From positions 867,355-931,354 of the forward strand of contig CALNZX010000001.1 in the NCBI GenBank assembly GCA_942491105.1: a stretch of DNA of 64,000 bases. Direction: 5' to 3'. The position numbers were made by a program, and so were the translations under genes. Below the pieces are notes generated by a model. The model saw only the letters and a list, made by a program, of their open reading frames with translations. It made no database searches and was not told where the DNA came from. Positions 51,100 to 59,856 of this stretch are shown piece after piece (the stretch's first letter is position 1; each line of letters starts with the position of its first letter). The DNA is from JBBEAM01 sp942491105. GTDB taxonomy: Bacteria; Pseudomonadota; Alphaproteobacteria; Kiloniellales; DSM-21159.

Positions 51100-53976
51100 C
51101 TATGCCGGCTCAATGCGGCAAAGAGTTGCCTTGGTTTCTTGCATGTTGGTGACGATGTCGTAGCCATAGGTCTGCGCCGTATTCGACGCTTCGCCCAGGA
51201 CATAGGGGTCCGCCCCCGCGGGGTAACGATCCCTCAGACTTTCGCCCTGCCAATGACCACCGAAGTGGAACGGCATGAACGCGACATCGCGGCCAACGCG
51301 GTTGGTGACCATGGCCATGACTTTGAGCCTAGCCCCTTCGGGACCATATACCCAGACCATCTGCCCGTCCTGAATGCCGAGATTGTTGGCATTGTACGGG
51401 TTCATCTCGATGAACATGTCCTGCTGCAACTCAGCAAGCCAGGGGTTCGATCGGGTTTCCTCGCCCCCGCCTTCGTACTCCACGAGGCGTCCCGACGTGA
51501 GCACGATCGGGAAATCCTGCGAGAAGTCCTTGGCCTGGATCGAGGCATAGAGGATCGGCAGACGGAACTTCCGTCCATCCTCGTAGGTCGGGTAGTCGGC
51601 GACAAGGTCACGACGCGCGGTGTAAAGCGGCTCGCGATGCAAGGGCACCGGATCCGGGAAGTTCCACACCACTGTACGCGCCTTGGCATTGCCGAAGGGC
51701 GCGCAGCCATGGAGGATCGCGACGCGCTGGATGCCGCCCGATAGGTCGACCTTCCAGTTCGTCTTCTCCCCGGCTACGGCCTCGATGGCCGCCCGCTCGT
51801 CGTCCGTGAGATCGCTATCCCAGCCAAGCTCCTGGAGCATGGCCATGGTGAACTCGGGATAGCCGTCCTCGATCTCCGCTCCCACGTTGTAACTGCCCTC
51901 TGCGAGCAGGTTGTCGCCTTCTCGTTCGACGCCGAAGCGCGCACGGAAGCACAGACCGCCTTCCGCCACCGGCTTCGAGGTATCGTAGAGAATAGGCGTA
52001 CCGGGATGGCCCAGCTCGGGCGTTCCCCAGCACGGCCAAGGCAGACCATAGTAATCACCGTCCGCAGGTCCGCCAACGGCCCGCAAGGTCGTTCTGTCGA
52101 AGCTGGCCTGGTTGGCCATGTGAAGCCGCAGGCGTTCCGGCGACTGGCCGGTATAGCCGATGGTCCACGTGCCTCGATTGATCTCCCGGGTGATATCCTC
52201 GACCTGCGGCTCCGTTTCCGTCGCCATGCCGATGTTCTTGAACATCTCATCGGCAATGCCCAGCTTGGCCGCGAGCATATACATGATCTCGTGGTCAGGC
52301 TTTGACTCGAACACGGGGTCGAAGATTTTCTCGCGCCACTGCAGGGAACGATTCGACGCCGTGACCGAACCGATGGTCTCGAACTGCGTCGCCGCCGGCA
52401 GCAGATAAACGCCGTCGGTGCGTTCATGCATCACAGCCGTCATCGTCGGATAGGGATCGACGACCACCAGCATGTCGAGATTGCTCATCGCCTTCTGCAT
52501 ATCCGGCAGACGGGTCTGAGAGTTCGGCGCGTGCCCCCAGAAGATCATGGCCCGCAGGTTATCGTTCTGGTCGATGTTCTCCTTGGCCTCCAAGGCCAGA
52601 TCGAACCAGCGCGAAACCGGAACACCGGCGGCTTCCATCATTTCCTGAGAGGCGAACTTGCCGAGCAGCATGTCGTAGTCGACATCCCAGACACGCGCCC
52701 AATGCTTCCAGGAACCGGTCGCAAGACCGTAGTAGCCGGGGAGCGTGTCGCAGAGAACGCCAAGATCCGTTGCGCCCTGAACGTTGTCATGGCCGCGGAA
52801 GATGTTCGCTCCGCCACCCGCCGTGCCGATCACGCCAAGGGCGAGGCCGAGGACGCAGTAGGCCCGGGTATTGTTATTGCCATTGGTGTGCTGCGTCGCG
52901 CCCATGCACCAAACGATGGAGAAGGGGCGATTGTTCGCCAGAGTCCGCGCGACGCGGGCCATCTGCGATCCCGGCACGCCGGTGACACGCTCGGTCTCTT
53001 CCGGGTCCCACTTCGCAACCTCGGCTTTGATCTGATCCATGCCCCAGACACGCTGGCGGATGAATTCCTTATCCTCCCAGCCATTTTGGAAGACATGCCA
53101 GAGGATGCCCCAAATCAGGGCAACGTCGGTGCCCGGACGGAAGCGCACGTACTCGTCGGCGTGGGCCGCGGTACGGGTAAAGCGCGGGTCGCACACGATC
53201 ATCGAAGCGTTGTTCTGCTCCTTAGCCTTCAGCAGATGCTGCAGGGCGACCGGATGCGCTTCGGCGGGATTGGCGCCGATGATGAACATCGCCCGCGAGT
53301 TGTGCATATCGTTGTAGGAATTGGTCATCGCGCCGTAGCCCCAGGTGTTGGCAACACCCGCGACCGTGGTCGAATGACAGATACGCGCCTGATGATCGAT
53401 GTTGTTGGTGCCCATGAAGGCGGCCAGCTTACGGATCAGATAGGACTGTTCGTTGTTGTGCTTGGCGGAACCGAGCAGATAGACCGAGTCCGGTCCGCTC
53501 GTGTCCCAAATCTCCATCACCTTGTCGCCGATCTCGTCGATCGCCTGGTCCCAGCTGATCTTTTCCCACTTGCCGTCAACCAGCTTGGTGGGGTGCTTGA
53601 GGCGGCGTTCGCCATGCGCATGCTCGCGCACCGAAGCCCCTTTCGCGCAGTGAGCTCCGAGGTTGAACGGGCTATCCCATCCCGGCTCCTGGCCCGTCCA
53701 GACACCGTTTTGCACCTCTGCGATGACCGTGCAGCCGACCGAACAATGGGTACATACCGATTTGACCAGCTTGGTCTCGGCGTTCGGGTCGGTGAAGCCT
53801 GCTTCGGCCTTCCGCACCATTCCGAAGGACAGACCGGACGCCGCGGCAATGCCGCCGGCAGCCAAGCCAGATCGCTTCAGGAAAGTACGGCGGTCAATTG
53901 CGTTGCCGACAACGCCGGCGAACGCTTTTGACAAACGGGGGCCATTCGCAACCCCATTCGTCTTTCTGGTAAGCAT
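51100..53976 (-). CDS. Tat-exported formate dehydrogenase, catalytic (alpha) subunit
   Basis: A 958-residue molybdopterin oxidoreductase. The Tat signal is at residues 28-50 (DRRTFLKRSGLAAGGIAAAS). The 4Fe-4S motif is CTHCSVGC plus CAKG, the bis-MGD core follows, and the metal ligand is the Cys in HQARICHSTTVAG, so a Cys-type enzyme without selenocysteine. It would oxidise formate in the periplasm and feed quinone through the beta and gamma subunits. The metal may be W or Mo; the tungstate transporter nearby hints at W. Confidence 0.94.
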   Translation of the reverse strand: MLTRKTNGVANGPRLSKAFAGVVGNAIDRRTFLKRSGLAAGGIAAASGLSFGMVRKAEAGFTDPNAETKLVKSVCTHCSVGCTVIAEVQNGVWTGQEPGWDSPFNLGAHCAKGASVREHAHGERRLKHPTKLVDGKWEKISWDQAIDEIGDKVMEIWDTSGPDSVYLLGSAKHNNEQSYLIRKLAAFMGTNNIDHQARICHSTTVAGVANTWGYGAMTNSYNDMHNSRAMFIIGANPAEAHPVALQHLLKAKEQNNASMIVCDPRFTRTAAHADEYVRFRPGTDVALIWGILWHVFQNGWEDKEFIRQRVWGMDQIKAEVAKWDPEETERVTGVPGSQMARVARTLANNRPFSIVWCMGATQHTNGNNNTRAYCVLGLALGVIGTAGGGANIFRGHDNVQGATDLGVLCDTLPGYYGLATGSWKHWARVWDVDYDMLLGKFASQEMMEAAGVPVSRWFDLALEAKENIDQNDNLRAMIFWGHAPNSQTRLPDMQKAMSNLDMLVVVDPYPTMTAVMHERTDGVYLLPAATQFETIGSVTASNRSLQWREKIFDPVFESKPDHEIMYMLAAKLGIADEMFKNIGMATETEPQVEDITREINRGTWTIGYTGQSPERLRLHMANQASFDRTTLRAVGGPADGDYYGLPWPCWGTPELGHPGTPILYDTSKPVAEGGLCFRARFGVEREGDNLLAEGSYNVGAEIEDGYPEFTMAMLQELGWDSDLTDDERAAIEAVAGEKTNWKVDLSGGIQRVAILHGCAPFGNAKARTVVWNFPDPVPLHREPLYTARRDLVADYPTYEDGRKFRLPILYASIQAKDFSQDFPIVLTSGRLVEYEGGGEETRSNPWLAELQQDMFIEMNPYNANNLGIQDGQMVWVYGPEGARLKVMAMVTNRVGRDVAFMPFHFGGHWQGESLRDRYPAGADPYVLGEASNTAQTYGYDIVTNMQETKATLCRIEPA

Positions 53977-54012
53977 CGACCTCTCCTGTACTTTGTTAGT
54001 ACTTGGTTTGGA

Positions 54013-54216
54013 TTAGAACTTGGACAGCTCGTAGTACTTCTTCACGTGCTCCGTTTCGCGATATCCAGCCGCGGTCGGAGACTTCACCGGTTCGGCCGCT
54101 TCAGCGCCCTTCCCGGCAACGGCGAGAACCGCCGCACCCCCAATCGCGCCGGCACCTACGCCCGCGGATTTGAAGAAGCTACGTCGGTCAATCGACTTTG
54201 CTTCCTTCGTGCTCAT
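54013..54216 (-). CDS. small Tat-signal protein of formate dehydrogenase operon
   Basis: A 67-residue protein that is almost wholly a Tat signal: DRRSFFKSAGVGAGAIGGAA, then a short tail SPTAAGYRETEHVKKYYELS. It matches the small formate-dehydrogenase-region Tat family (TIGR02811). It lies 36 bases upstream of the alpha subunit gene. Its function is unknown; it may help complex export or assembly. Confidence 0.88.
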   Translation of the reverse strand: MSTKEAKSIDRRSFFKSAGVGAGAIGGAAVLAVAGKGAEAAEPVKSPTAAGYRETEHVKKYYELSKF

Positions 54217-54312
54217 TCGCTCACCTTCCTTTCGTGGCGAAACGCCTGTCTAGCGGAGCAACTCTGCCTAGCGGGGCCTCCGCCTTTCCCCAATTCTTCC
54301 CTCGACACGGCG

Positions 54313-54930
54313 CTAGGCCGCCATGTCGAATGCCTGGGCCTCGACCGCCACGAACAGGCGGCCAATCGTGCCGACAGGCATGTAGAATGCCGCCGAGGAC
54401 GCGGCTTCGAGATCCTCGAAGAAGCGCGGCGCCCAGCAGCCGATGTGGGTTTCGAAAAACTGCCGCTGCGTGGTCAGCGGCGCCGGCGCGCCATCCTGGC
54501 TGAACGCGCCATTGATCAGTCCGGCCATCATTTCGCAAAGCGCCGCGATATGATCCTCCGGCACCTTGACGTTATCCACCCGCCGAATGCCCAGCTTGTT
54601 CATCTCGCCACGCAGCTTCGCCAGGGGCTTTTCGTGCAGGAATCCGGTCAGATAGTAGGAGCCATAGGGCAGCAGCTCGCCCTGCCCGATGCCGATGAAC
54701 AGATCGTGGTACTCGCGTTTGACGTTGGCTTCGTCCGCGGCCTTCGCGGCGGCGGCCAGAGACGCGATAGCGCCACCGAGCAGGCTGTCGTCGCCTTCAA
54801 GCTGCCGCAGCATCGAAAGCTCGGCTTCCGTGGCCGGCCCACGCAGCAACTGCGCGAGCAGCATGTACCAATCGGCACGAAGCTGATCTTCCTCGCTCAA
54901 CTCAAAATCCGAGGTGGCGGCGTCCGCCAA
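54313..54930 (-). CDS. TorD/DmsD-like molecular chaperone
   Basis: A 205-residue all-helical redox-enzyme maturation chaperone: DQLRADWYMLLAQLLRGPAT, EYHDLFIGIGQGELLPYGSYYLTGFLHEKPL and the C-terminal helices are typical. It would hold the Tat signal of the formate dehydrogenase alpha subunit until cofactor loading is done. A TTG start at 54930 has an excellent GGGAGG ribosome binding site 8 bases upstream; earlier in-frame starts (to 55017) have none. Confidence 0.86.
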   Translation of the reverse strand: MADAATSDFELSEEDQLRADWYMLLAQLLRGPATEAELSMLRQLEGDDSLLGGAIASLAAAAKAADEANVKREYHDLFIGIGQGELLPYGSYYLTGFLHEKPLAKLRGEMNKLGIRRVDNVKVPEDHIAALCEMMAGLINGAFSQDGAPAPLTTQRQFFETHIGCWAPRFFEDLEAASSAAFYMPVGTIGRLFVAVEAQAFDMAA

Positions 54931-55222
54931 TTTCCGATCCTCCCGCCTCACGCAGCTAAGTTGCGCAAAATACGGTCCCGGCCAGTCGTGGAGAAAATCT
55001 ACTGCGACAGTCCACACGCCTAGCCGCGATTTATACCCGTTAAAGGTTTAGTTTCTTCTTATCTGCGAGAATTAGGCGCTATTCGAGGCGGCGTGTCAAA
55101 CTAAAGGCATGCTGCAGTGCGAAGAGGTTTCCAAGTGGTAACTTTTTGATACCACAGTGAAAATTCAACTATGCCAGAGCCTTGCGCCAAGGCTGCGGCA
55201 GGCAAGACGGCCAAATTCGGGA
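54931..55222. promoter_or_regulatory. intergenic region with GTGGTA-N9-TACCAC dyad
   Basis: This 292-base A+T-richer gap lies between the DUF3306 gene and the chaperone gene and likely holds the promoter of the formate dehydrogenase structural genes. GTGGTA (55135-55140) and TACCAC (55150-55155) form a perfect 6+6 bp dyad with a 9-base spacer, a possible operator. No gene is seen. Confidence 0.4.
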
Positions 55223-55924
55223 TTAGGCTGATCCGCCGCCCCAGCGCCGTGCCGCGGCGGCGCTTCGCGGCCGCTTATTCGCGCTTTGCCCAGAGGAGTC
55301 TGACTCCGGATCCGCGGGTTCGACTATTTCCCCATGGCTGGCGCTATCTTGCGCCGGCTCCTGTTCGCTACCGGCATCCGCCGGCTGGCTTTCAGTCCCG
55401 CCTTCATCCTCGGGCGCGGCACGGGCCGCCGCCCGCTCCTGGTCGCGCTGCTTATCCGTATCCCGCCGCGCCGCGATCTCGCTTTGCCGCTCGGCTTCGG
55501 CCTCCTCGTCGTAGACATAGCCCTTGCCGGCTTGATAGGCGCTGCGCACCTGCTGCACCAAACCGGGCTTTATCGTGTAGTCCTCATTGTAGTCATCGAG
55601 ACCGTCGATGAAGCCGATCGCTGGATGGCTGCGCCATAGCTTGCGCAGGGCGGCCTTTCTGACAACGGCGGGAACCGTAGTCCCCAGCAGGGCCTTGAAA
55701 TCGTCGCCCTGCTTCATGACCTCGATCTCTTTCAGGGCCGTATCGACCTGCTCCTCGTCCCAGGCGCTCTCCGGACTGGCTTCGCTATCCTGGCTCGGCG
55801 CCAGGGCTGTCTGCTCCGGCTCGGCTTCCGGTTCCACGGCACTGCCGCGCTTGCGCTGCGACCAACGCGAGAGAAAGCCTCCCCCCGCAGAGCCTCCGGC
55901 GTGCTTGTCTTTCTCGCCTGCCAT
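55223..55924 (-). CDS. DUF3306 domain protein
   Basis: A 233-residue soluble protein. The conserved part is N-terminal and central: GGFLSRWSQRKRG, then ALRKLWRSHPAIGFIDGLDD and YNEDYT; the second half is a low-complexity Glu/Ala/Arg/Ser-rich tail. DUF3306 genes occur next to DUF3305 and TorD-type genes in formate dehydrogenase clusters, as here. Function unknown, presumably enzyme maturation. Confidence 0.85.
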   Translation of the reverse strand: MAGEKDKHAGGSAGGGFLSRWSQRKRGSAVEPEAEPEQTALAPSQDSEASPESAWDEEQVDTALKEIEVMKQGDDFKALLGTTVPAVVRKAALRKLWRSHPAIGFIDGLDDYNEDYTIKPGLVQQVRSAYQAGKGYVYDEEAEAERQSEIAARRDTDKQRDQERAAARAAPEDEGGTESQPADAGSEQEPAQDSASHGEIVEPADPESDSSGQSANKRPRSAAAARRWGGGSA

Positions 55925-55929
55925 CGGCT

Positions 55930-56508
55930 TCAGATTCTCTTCTTGTCCTTGTCGCGCTCGACCGGCGCGGCGCCCTGCTCGACGAAAACCGCCTTTTCGG
56001 CGACATGCGGCCGCCGCTTGCGTTTCACGAAGCGCTCCTCGCTATGGTGTGTGTCGATGAAATTCTGAATGAAGGCCGCCAGAATCGGCGGCATGGTCAC
56101 CGCCTCGACGATATCCTCGCCGTTATCCAAGTAGTCCTGAGCCTCGTAAGGACTGACTGTGACCGCGGCGGGAACGATGTCGTGGTCGCTGTCGCTGTGG
56201 ATGCCGTCGCGCAGCACGATGAAGACACGCGGAGGCTGCTGACTCATGCTGACCCGATAACCCTCCGTTTCCTTCCGGTAGAGGTTCATCTTCAAAGTCC
56301 CGGCATGGAATCTGACCCAGCCTAGGCCCTGATCCTCGCCGCGCGCCAATTCAAGCCAGGTCCCCTTGGGGTCCATCTCGGCTGCGCCGGGCAGTACGGC
56401 GATCGCGCGCCAAGAATGCTTTTGCCAGCGATGATTGCTCTCCCGCCGTTCGATCACGATGCCGAGCGGCAAGCTTTCCTGCCCATTGGCCTGCGGTCGT
56501 TGCTCCAT
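55930..56508 (-). CDS. DUF3305 domain protein
   Basis: A 192-residue protein: LPLGIVIERRESNHRWQKHS followed by WRAIAVLPGA, EGYRVSMSQQPPRVFIVLRD and VTVSPYEAQDYLDNGEDIVE match DUF3305. ATG 56508 has AAGGG upstream; an earlier ATG (56532) is possible. It precedes the DUF3306 gene by 5 bases, and the pair is a marker for this type of formate dehydrogenase cluster. Function unknown. Confidence 0.86.
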   Translation of the reverse strand: MEQRPQANGQESLPLGIVIERRESNHRWQKHSWRAIAVLPGAAEMDPKGTWLELARGEDQGLGWVRFHAGTLKMNLYRKETEGYRVSMSQQPPRVFIVLRDGIHSDSDHDIVPAAVTVSPYEAQDYLDNGEDIVEAVTMPPILAAFIQNFIDTHHSEERFVKRKRRPHVAEKAVFVEQGAAPVERDKDKKRI

Positions 56509-56616
56509 GTCGCCCTTGTTTCCCCGATCCAAACCTGCAGCTCCACGAGACTCATATAGGCGCTAATACGGGGCGATCACAACGCGCGGCTGTCCCCTGC
56601 GCCTGAATCCATAACC

Positions 56617-57429
56617 TCAACGCCACCAATCGCTGGGCGATTGAATCTCCTTCAGGCCATTGATGGCAAGCGCGCGGGTCTTCGGCACGGCAAGCATATT
56701 GATCGACAGCACATTGCCGAAAACGTTGTCCTGTACGGCGAAAAAATTATTTGGATTAAAGAGATACGGCAGGTGCCAGTAGAGCCTGTAGCCGAGCGAA
56801 ATCAGCAGTTCGATCAGCTTCGGCGAATTCTCGCGGCGATCGTTCTCTACATAGAGCAGCGGCGCATGCAGCAGGATAAGATCCTTGGCCCCCATGAGGA
56901 CATCGAGTTCCGCCCCCTCGACGTCGATCTTGATCAGATCGCAGCGATCCAGATCGAGCAGGTCGAGCGCCGTCATCGCCACGCGCTCGCCCTCCCCCTT
57001 GGCGTTGACCGAAATGCCGCCAAAGTTGTTCGCCGCTTGCGGATCGAGGTCGGGGACATAGATCTCTCCCTTATGCGGCCCGGCCGCGGCGCGCTCGATT
57101 TTAAGATTCGCCAAAGCGTTCAGCGCGGCGTTCGCCGAAAGCAGCTGAAATGCCTGGCGCTGCGGCTCGTAGGCCAGCACCCGTCCCCGCGGCCCGACGG
57201 CCTTGGCGAAGAAGACGCTATGCACCCCGATATTGGCGCCGACATCGATCACCGTGCCCCCGGCCGGGATCAGCTTACCCAGCGCCTGCAGCTCAAGCTC
57301 CGTATGCTCGCCGTAAAGATCCAGGGCACGGCCGATGTAGATATCGTTCTTGTTGTAGGCCATGACGCCGTGCCGGGTCTGCTTGACCCGGACAAAGCCG
57401 TTTTCGATCAATGGCGGTGGAACGGCCAT
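56617..57429 (-). CDS. FkbM family methyltransferase
   Basis: A 270-residue SAM-dependent methyltransferase. The SAM-binding motif is GGTVIDVGANIGVHSVFFAK, with acidic motif VLAYEPQRQAFQLL and the FkbM block DLIKIDVEGAELDVLMGAKD. Substrates in the family are sugars, lipids or polyketides. It sits 11 bases after mobA within an otherwise molybdenum/formate-related run, which is unexpected and may be chance. Confidence 0.9.
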   Translation of the reverse strand: MAVPPPLIENGFVRVKQTRHGVMAYNKNDIYIGRALDLYGEHTELELQALGKLIPAGGTVIDVGANIGVHSVFFAKAVGPRGRVLAYEPQRQAFQLLSANAALNALANLKIERAAAGPHKGEIYVPDLDPQAANNFGGISVNAKGEGERVAMTALDLLDLDRCDLIKIDVEGAELDVLMGAKDLILLHAPLLYVENDRRENSPKLIELLISLGYRLYWHLPYLFNPNNFFAVQDNVFGNVLSINMLAVPKTRALAINGLKEIQSPSDWWR

Positions 57430-57440
57430 GCTTGTCCGCT

Positions 57441-58061
57441 CTAACCTTCGCCGCCGGCGAGCAGGCGCTCGGCCTCGGCCAAATCCTCGGGCCGGTTGGT
57501 ATTGAAGAAGGGATCGAAGGGATCCGCGGGCCAATCGACCACGGCGACCCGGTAACGCGCCGTCCAGGCATCGATCTTGCGCATATCCTCGACCAGCATG
57601 GCCTCGCGCAGATCCTCGCGCAGATTGACTGGCCAGAGAGCGAAAACCGGATGGGTCCGTCCCGCCGTTCTGGCGCAGGCGATGTCCGCGCCCTGCTCGG
57701 GAAAGGTCGCCTCCAGGCGGGCCACGAGGTCTTCTGGAAAAAAGGGCGTGTCCGTGGCGAAGGTGGCGATCAGGTCGCAGGTTTGCTCATGCTTGGCGGC
57801 CCACTCCATGCCAGTCAGGATACCGGCCAGCGGTCCGGCGAAGCCCTCGATCACATCGGGCACCACGCGCAGCCCGAAATCCTTAAAGCGCTCCGGATCG
57901 CCGTTGGCGTTGAGAATCAGATCGGTAACCTGCGGTCGCGCCCGCTCGATGACCTGCGTCAGAATCGGCTTGCCGCCGAGCTCGCGCAGGCATTTGTCGC
58001 CGCCGCCCATGCGCCGCGCCAAGCCGCCCGCCAGGAGTACGCCCAGGATTTTATGCGGCAT
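57441..58061 (-). CDS. mobA: molybdenum cofactor guanylyltransferase MobA
   Basis: A 206-residue MobA. The GTP-binding signature LLAGGLARRMGGGDKCLREL is at residues 9-28, and the metal-binding Asp is in FATDTPFFPEDLV. It attaches GMP to molybdopterin to give MGD, the cofactor form used by both formate dehydrogenases in this window. It overlaps the fdhD stop by 11 bases, so the two are translationally coupled. Confidence 0.93.
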   Translation of the reverse strand: MPHKILGVLLAGGLARRMGGGDKCLRELGGKPILTQVIERARPQVTDLILNANGDPERFKDFGLRVVPDVIEGFAGPLAGILTGMEWAAKHEQTCDLIATFATDTPFFPEDLVARLEATFPEQGADIACARTAGRTHPVFALWPVNLREDLREAMLVEDMRKIDAWTARYRVAVVDWPADPFDPFFNTNRPEDLAEAERLLAGGEG

Positions 58062-58998
58062 CGTCGTTCCGCCGCGAAGCCTTGCGGGCGAGCTTCGGGT
58101 CTTCCTCGCCGACGCTGTCGGGGTCGCTGTCGAAGACGATGCGGTCCTCCCCGGCCAGCGCGATGAAGCGCTTGCCCTTGGCACGGCCGATCAGCGTCAA
58201 GTTGGCCTGCTTGGCGAGCGCCACGCCCCAGGCGGTGAAGCCGGAGCGCGAGGCCAGGATGGGAATGCCCATCTGCACGGTCTTGATCACCATTTCCGAG
58301 GTCAGCCGCCCGGTGGTGTAGAACATCTTGTCTTGCGGCCCCATGCCGTGCAGGAACATGTAGCCGGCGATCTTGTCGACGGCGTTGTGACGGCCGACAT
58401 CCTCCATATAAAGCAAGGGCTTATCCTCCTGACAGAGCGCGCAGCCGTGGATCGCCCCGGCCGTGAGATAGAGGCTCGGCGCGGTGTTGATTTTCTTGGT
58501 CAGGGCATAGAGCCAGGAGGTCCGCAGCACCGCGTCGGCGGGCAGGTCGATTTCGTCGAACTTCTCCATTAAGTCCCCAAAAACAGTACCTTGCGCGCAG
58601 CCGGAGGTGCGGGTTTTCTTTTTCAGTTTTTCCTCGTAGTCGGTCGCGCGCTGGGTGCGCACCACCACCACCTCGAGGTCGTCGTCGTAGTCGATTCCGG
58701 TGACCACGTCGTCGGCGCGCAGCATGTTCTGGTTGAGCAGATAGCCGACCGCGAGATAGTCGGGATAGTCGCCGATCGTCATCATCGTGACGATCTCCTG
58801 CCCGTTCAGGAAGAGGGTCAGGGGCTTTTCGGTAACCACTGAAGTTTCAATGACTTGCCCGTCCTGATCGAGGCCGGTGACGCGTTCCGTGAGGCGCGGA
58901 TCGGCGGGATCGGGACGCAGCAGGAACTCCTCCAGAACCCGGGGATCGGCCGGTTTGGGCTGGGCTTTCTGCGCTACCTTGACGGGCTTTTCGGACAT
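58051..58998 (-). CDS. fdhD: sulfurtransferase FdhD
   Basis: A 315-residue FdhD, the protein that delivers sulfur from IscS to the Mo/W site of formate dehydrogenase. The CxxC-type loop GAIHGCALCQEDKPLLYMED, the VGRHNAVDKIAGYM block and TTGRLTSEMVIKTVQMGIPI are diagnostic. ATG 58998 is chosen; the same frame runs on to 59700 but there overlaps the tungstate permease and is not coding. The N-terminal 30 residues are a charged extension. Confidence 0.94.
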   Translation of the reverse strand: MSEKPVKVAQKAQPKPADPRVLEEFLLRPDPADPRLTERVTGLDQDGQVIETSVVTEKPLTLFLNGQEIVTMMTIGDYPDYLAVGYLLNQNMLRADDVVTGIDYDDDLEVVVVRTQRATDYEEKLKKKTRTSGCAQGTVFGDLMEKFDEIDLPADAVLRTSWLYALTKKINTAPSLYLTAGAIHGCALCQEDKPLLYMEDVGRHNAVDKIAGYMFLHGMGPQDKMFYTTGRLTSEMVIKTVQMGIPILASRSGFTAWGVALAKQANLTLIGRAKGKRFIALAGEDRIVFDSDPDSVGEEDPKLARKASRRNDDAA

Positions 58999-59090
58999 CG
59001 CGCGCCTTTCCTGAGCTGCCCCTCGAATATGCGGCCCAGGGGCGCCGGGCACAAGCGCAAGCGGCCGCCCCGCCGGATTCCGCATCTTGC

Positions 59091-59131
59091 AAAGACTGCA
59101 TAAAAATGCACAGAATTGCCTAAATATGCAG
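59091..59131. promoter_or_regulatory. phased TGCA elements before tupBCA
   Basis: TGCA occurs at 59097-59100, 59107-59110 and 59127-59130, i.e. 10 and 20 bp apart; the last two are in a direct repeat TAAAAATGCA / TAAATATGCA. CTGCATA (59096-59102) and TATGCAG (59125-59131) also form a perfect 7-bp inverted repeat. It lies between fdhD and the tup operon, a good place for a tungstate/molybdate-responsive regulator. Confidence 0.45.
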
Positions 59132-59151
59132 TTTCGAGCCTGTGGACGGAC

Positions 59152-59856
59152 ATGAACGACTTCGCGGCCGCCTTCGGCGAGGCCTTCGGGCTGATCGCGC
59201 GCTTCGATTCCGATCTGGTGGAAATCGTCGGGCTGTCGCTCCGGGTGTCGCTGAGCGCGGTGTTCTGCGCCGCGCTGATCGGCCTGCCGCTGGGCGCCGC
59301 GGTGGCGCTGCTGCGCTTTCCCGGCCGCCGCGCCCTGGCGGTGCTGCTGTCCTCCTTCATGGGCCTGCCGCCGGTGGTGATGGGACTGGTGGTCTATCTG
59401 CTGCTGTCGCGCGCCGGTCCGCTCGGCGTGCTCGGCCTGCTGTTCACCCCGACGGCGATGATCGTCGCCCAGACCCTGCTGATCACCCCGATCGTGGCGG
59501 CGCTGACCCGCCAGGTGGTCGAGGATCTCTGGGCCGAGTACGGCGAGCAGCTGCGCTCCCTCGGCGCCACCCCGGCGCGGGCCGTGCCGACCCTGCTGTG
59601 GGACGGGCGCTTCGCCCTGGTGACGGTGATCCTGGCCGGCTTCGGCCGGGCCAGCGCCGAGGTCGGCGCGGTGATGATCGTCGGCGGCAACATCGACCAC
59701 GTGACCCGGGTGATGACCACGGCGATCGCGCTGGAGACCAGCAAGGGCGACCTGCCGCTGGCGCTCGGCCTGGGCATCATCCTGATCCTGCTGACCGTGA
59801 CGATCAACGCCGCCGCCTTCCTGATCAAGGGCGCCAGCCAGGCGCGCGCGGCATGA
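59152..59856 (+). CDS. tupB: tungstate ABC transporter permease
   Basis: A 234-residue permease of the TupB type with five to six hydrophobic segments (VEIVGLSLRVSLSAVFCAAL; ALAVLLSSFMGLPPVVMGLV). The EAA loop is YGEQLRSLGATPARAVPTLL, and FGRASAEVGAVMIVGGNIDH is the characteristic late block of tungstate/molybdate permeases. ATG 59152 is chosen over upstream in-frame starts on length. Overlaps tupC by 4 bases. Codons are almost all G/C-ending. Confidence 0.92.
   Translation: MNDFAAAFGEAFGLIARFDSDLVEIVGLSLRVSLSAVFCAALIGLPLGAAVALLRFPGRRALAVLLSSFMGLPPVVMGLVVYLLLSRAGPLGVLGLLFTPTAMIVAQTLLITPIVAALTRQVVEDLWAEYGEQLRSLGATPARAVPTLLWDGRFALVTVILAGFGRASAEVGAVMIVGGNIDHVTRVMTTAIALETSKGDLPLALGLGIILILLTVTINAAAFLIKGASQARAA

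Noticed and set aside
59142..59852. Long frame running through tupB into tupC, and a long minus-strand frame through the same region joined to fdhD
   Set aside because: High GC makes all frames open; the translations are Arg/Gly/Pro-rich without family motifs, and tupB is clearly the real gene there.
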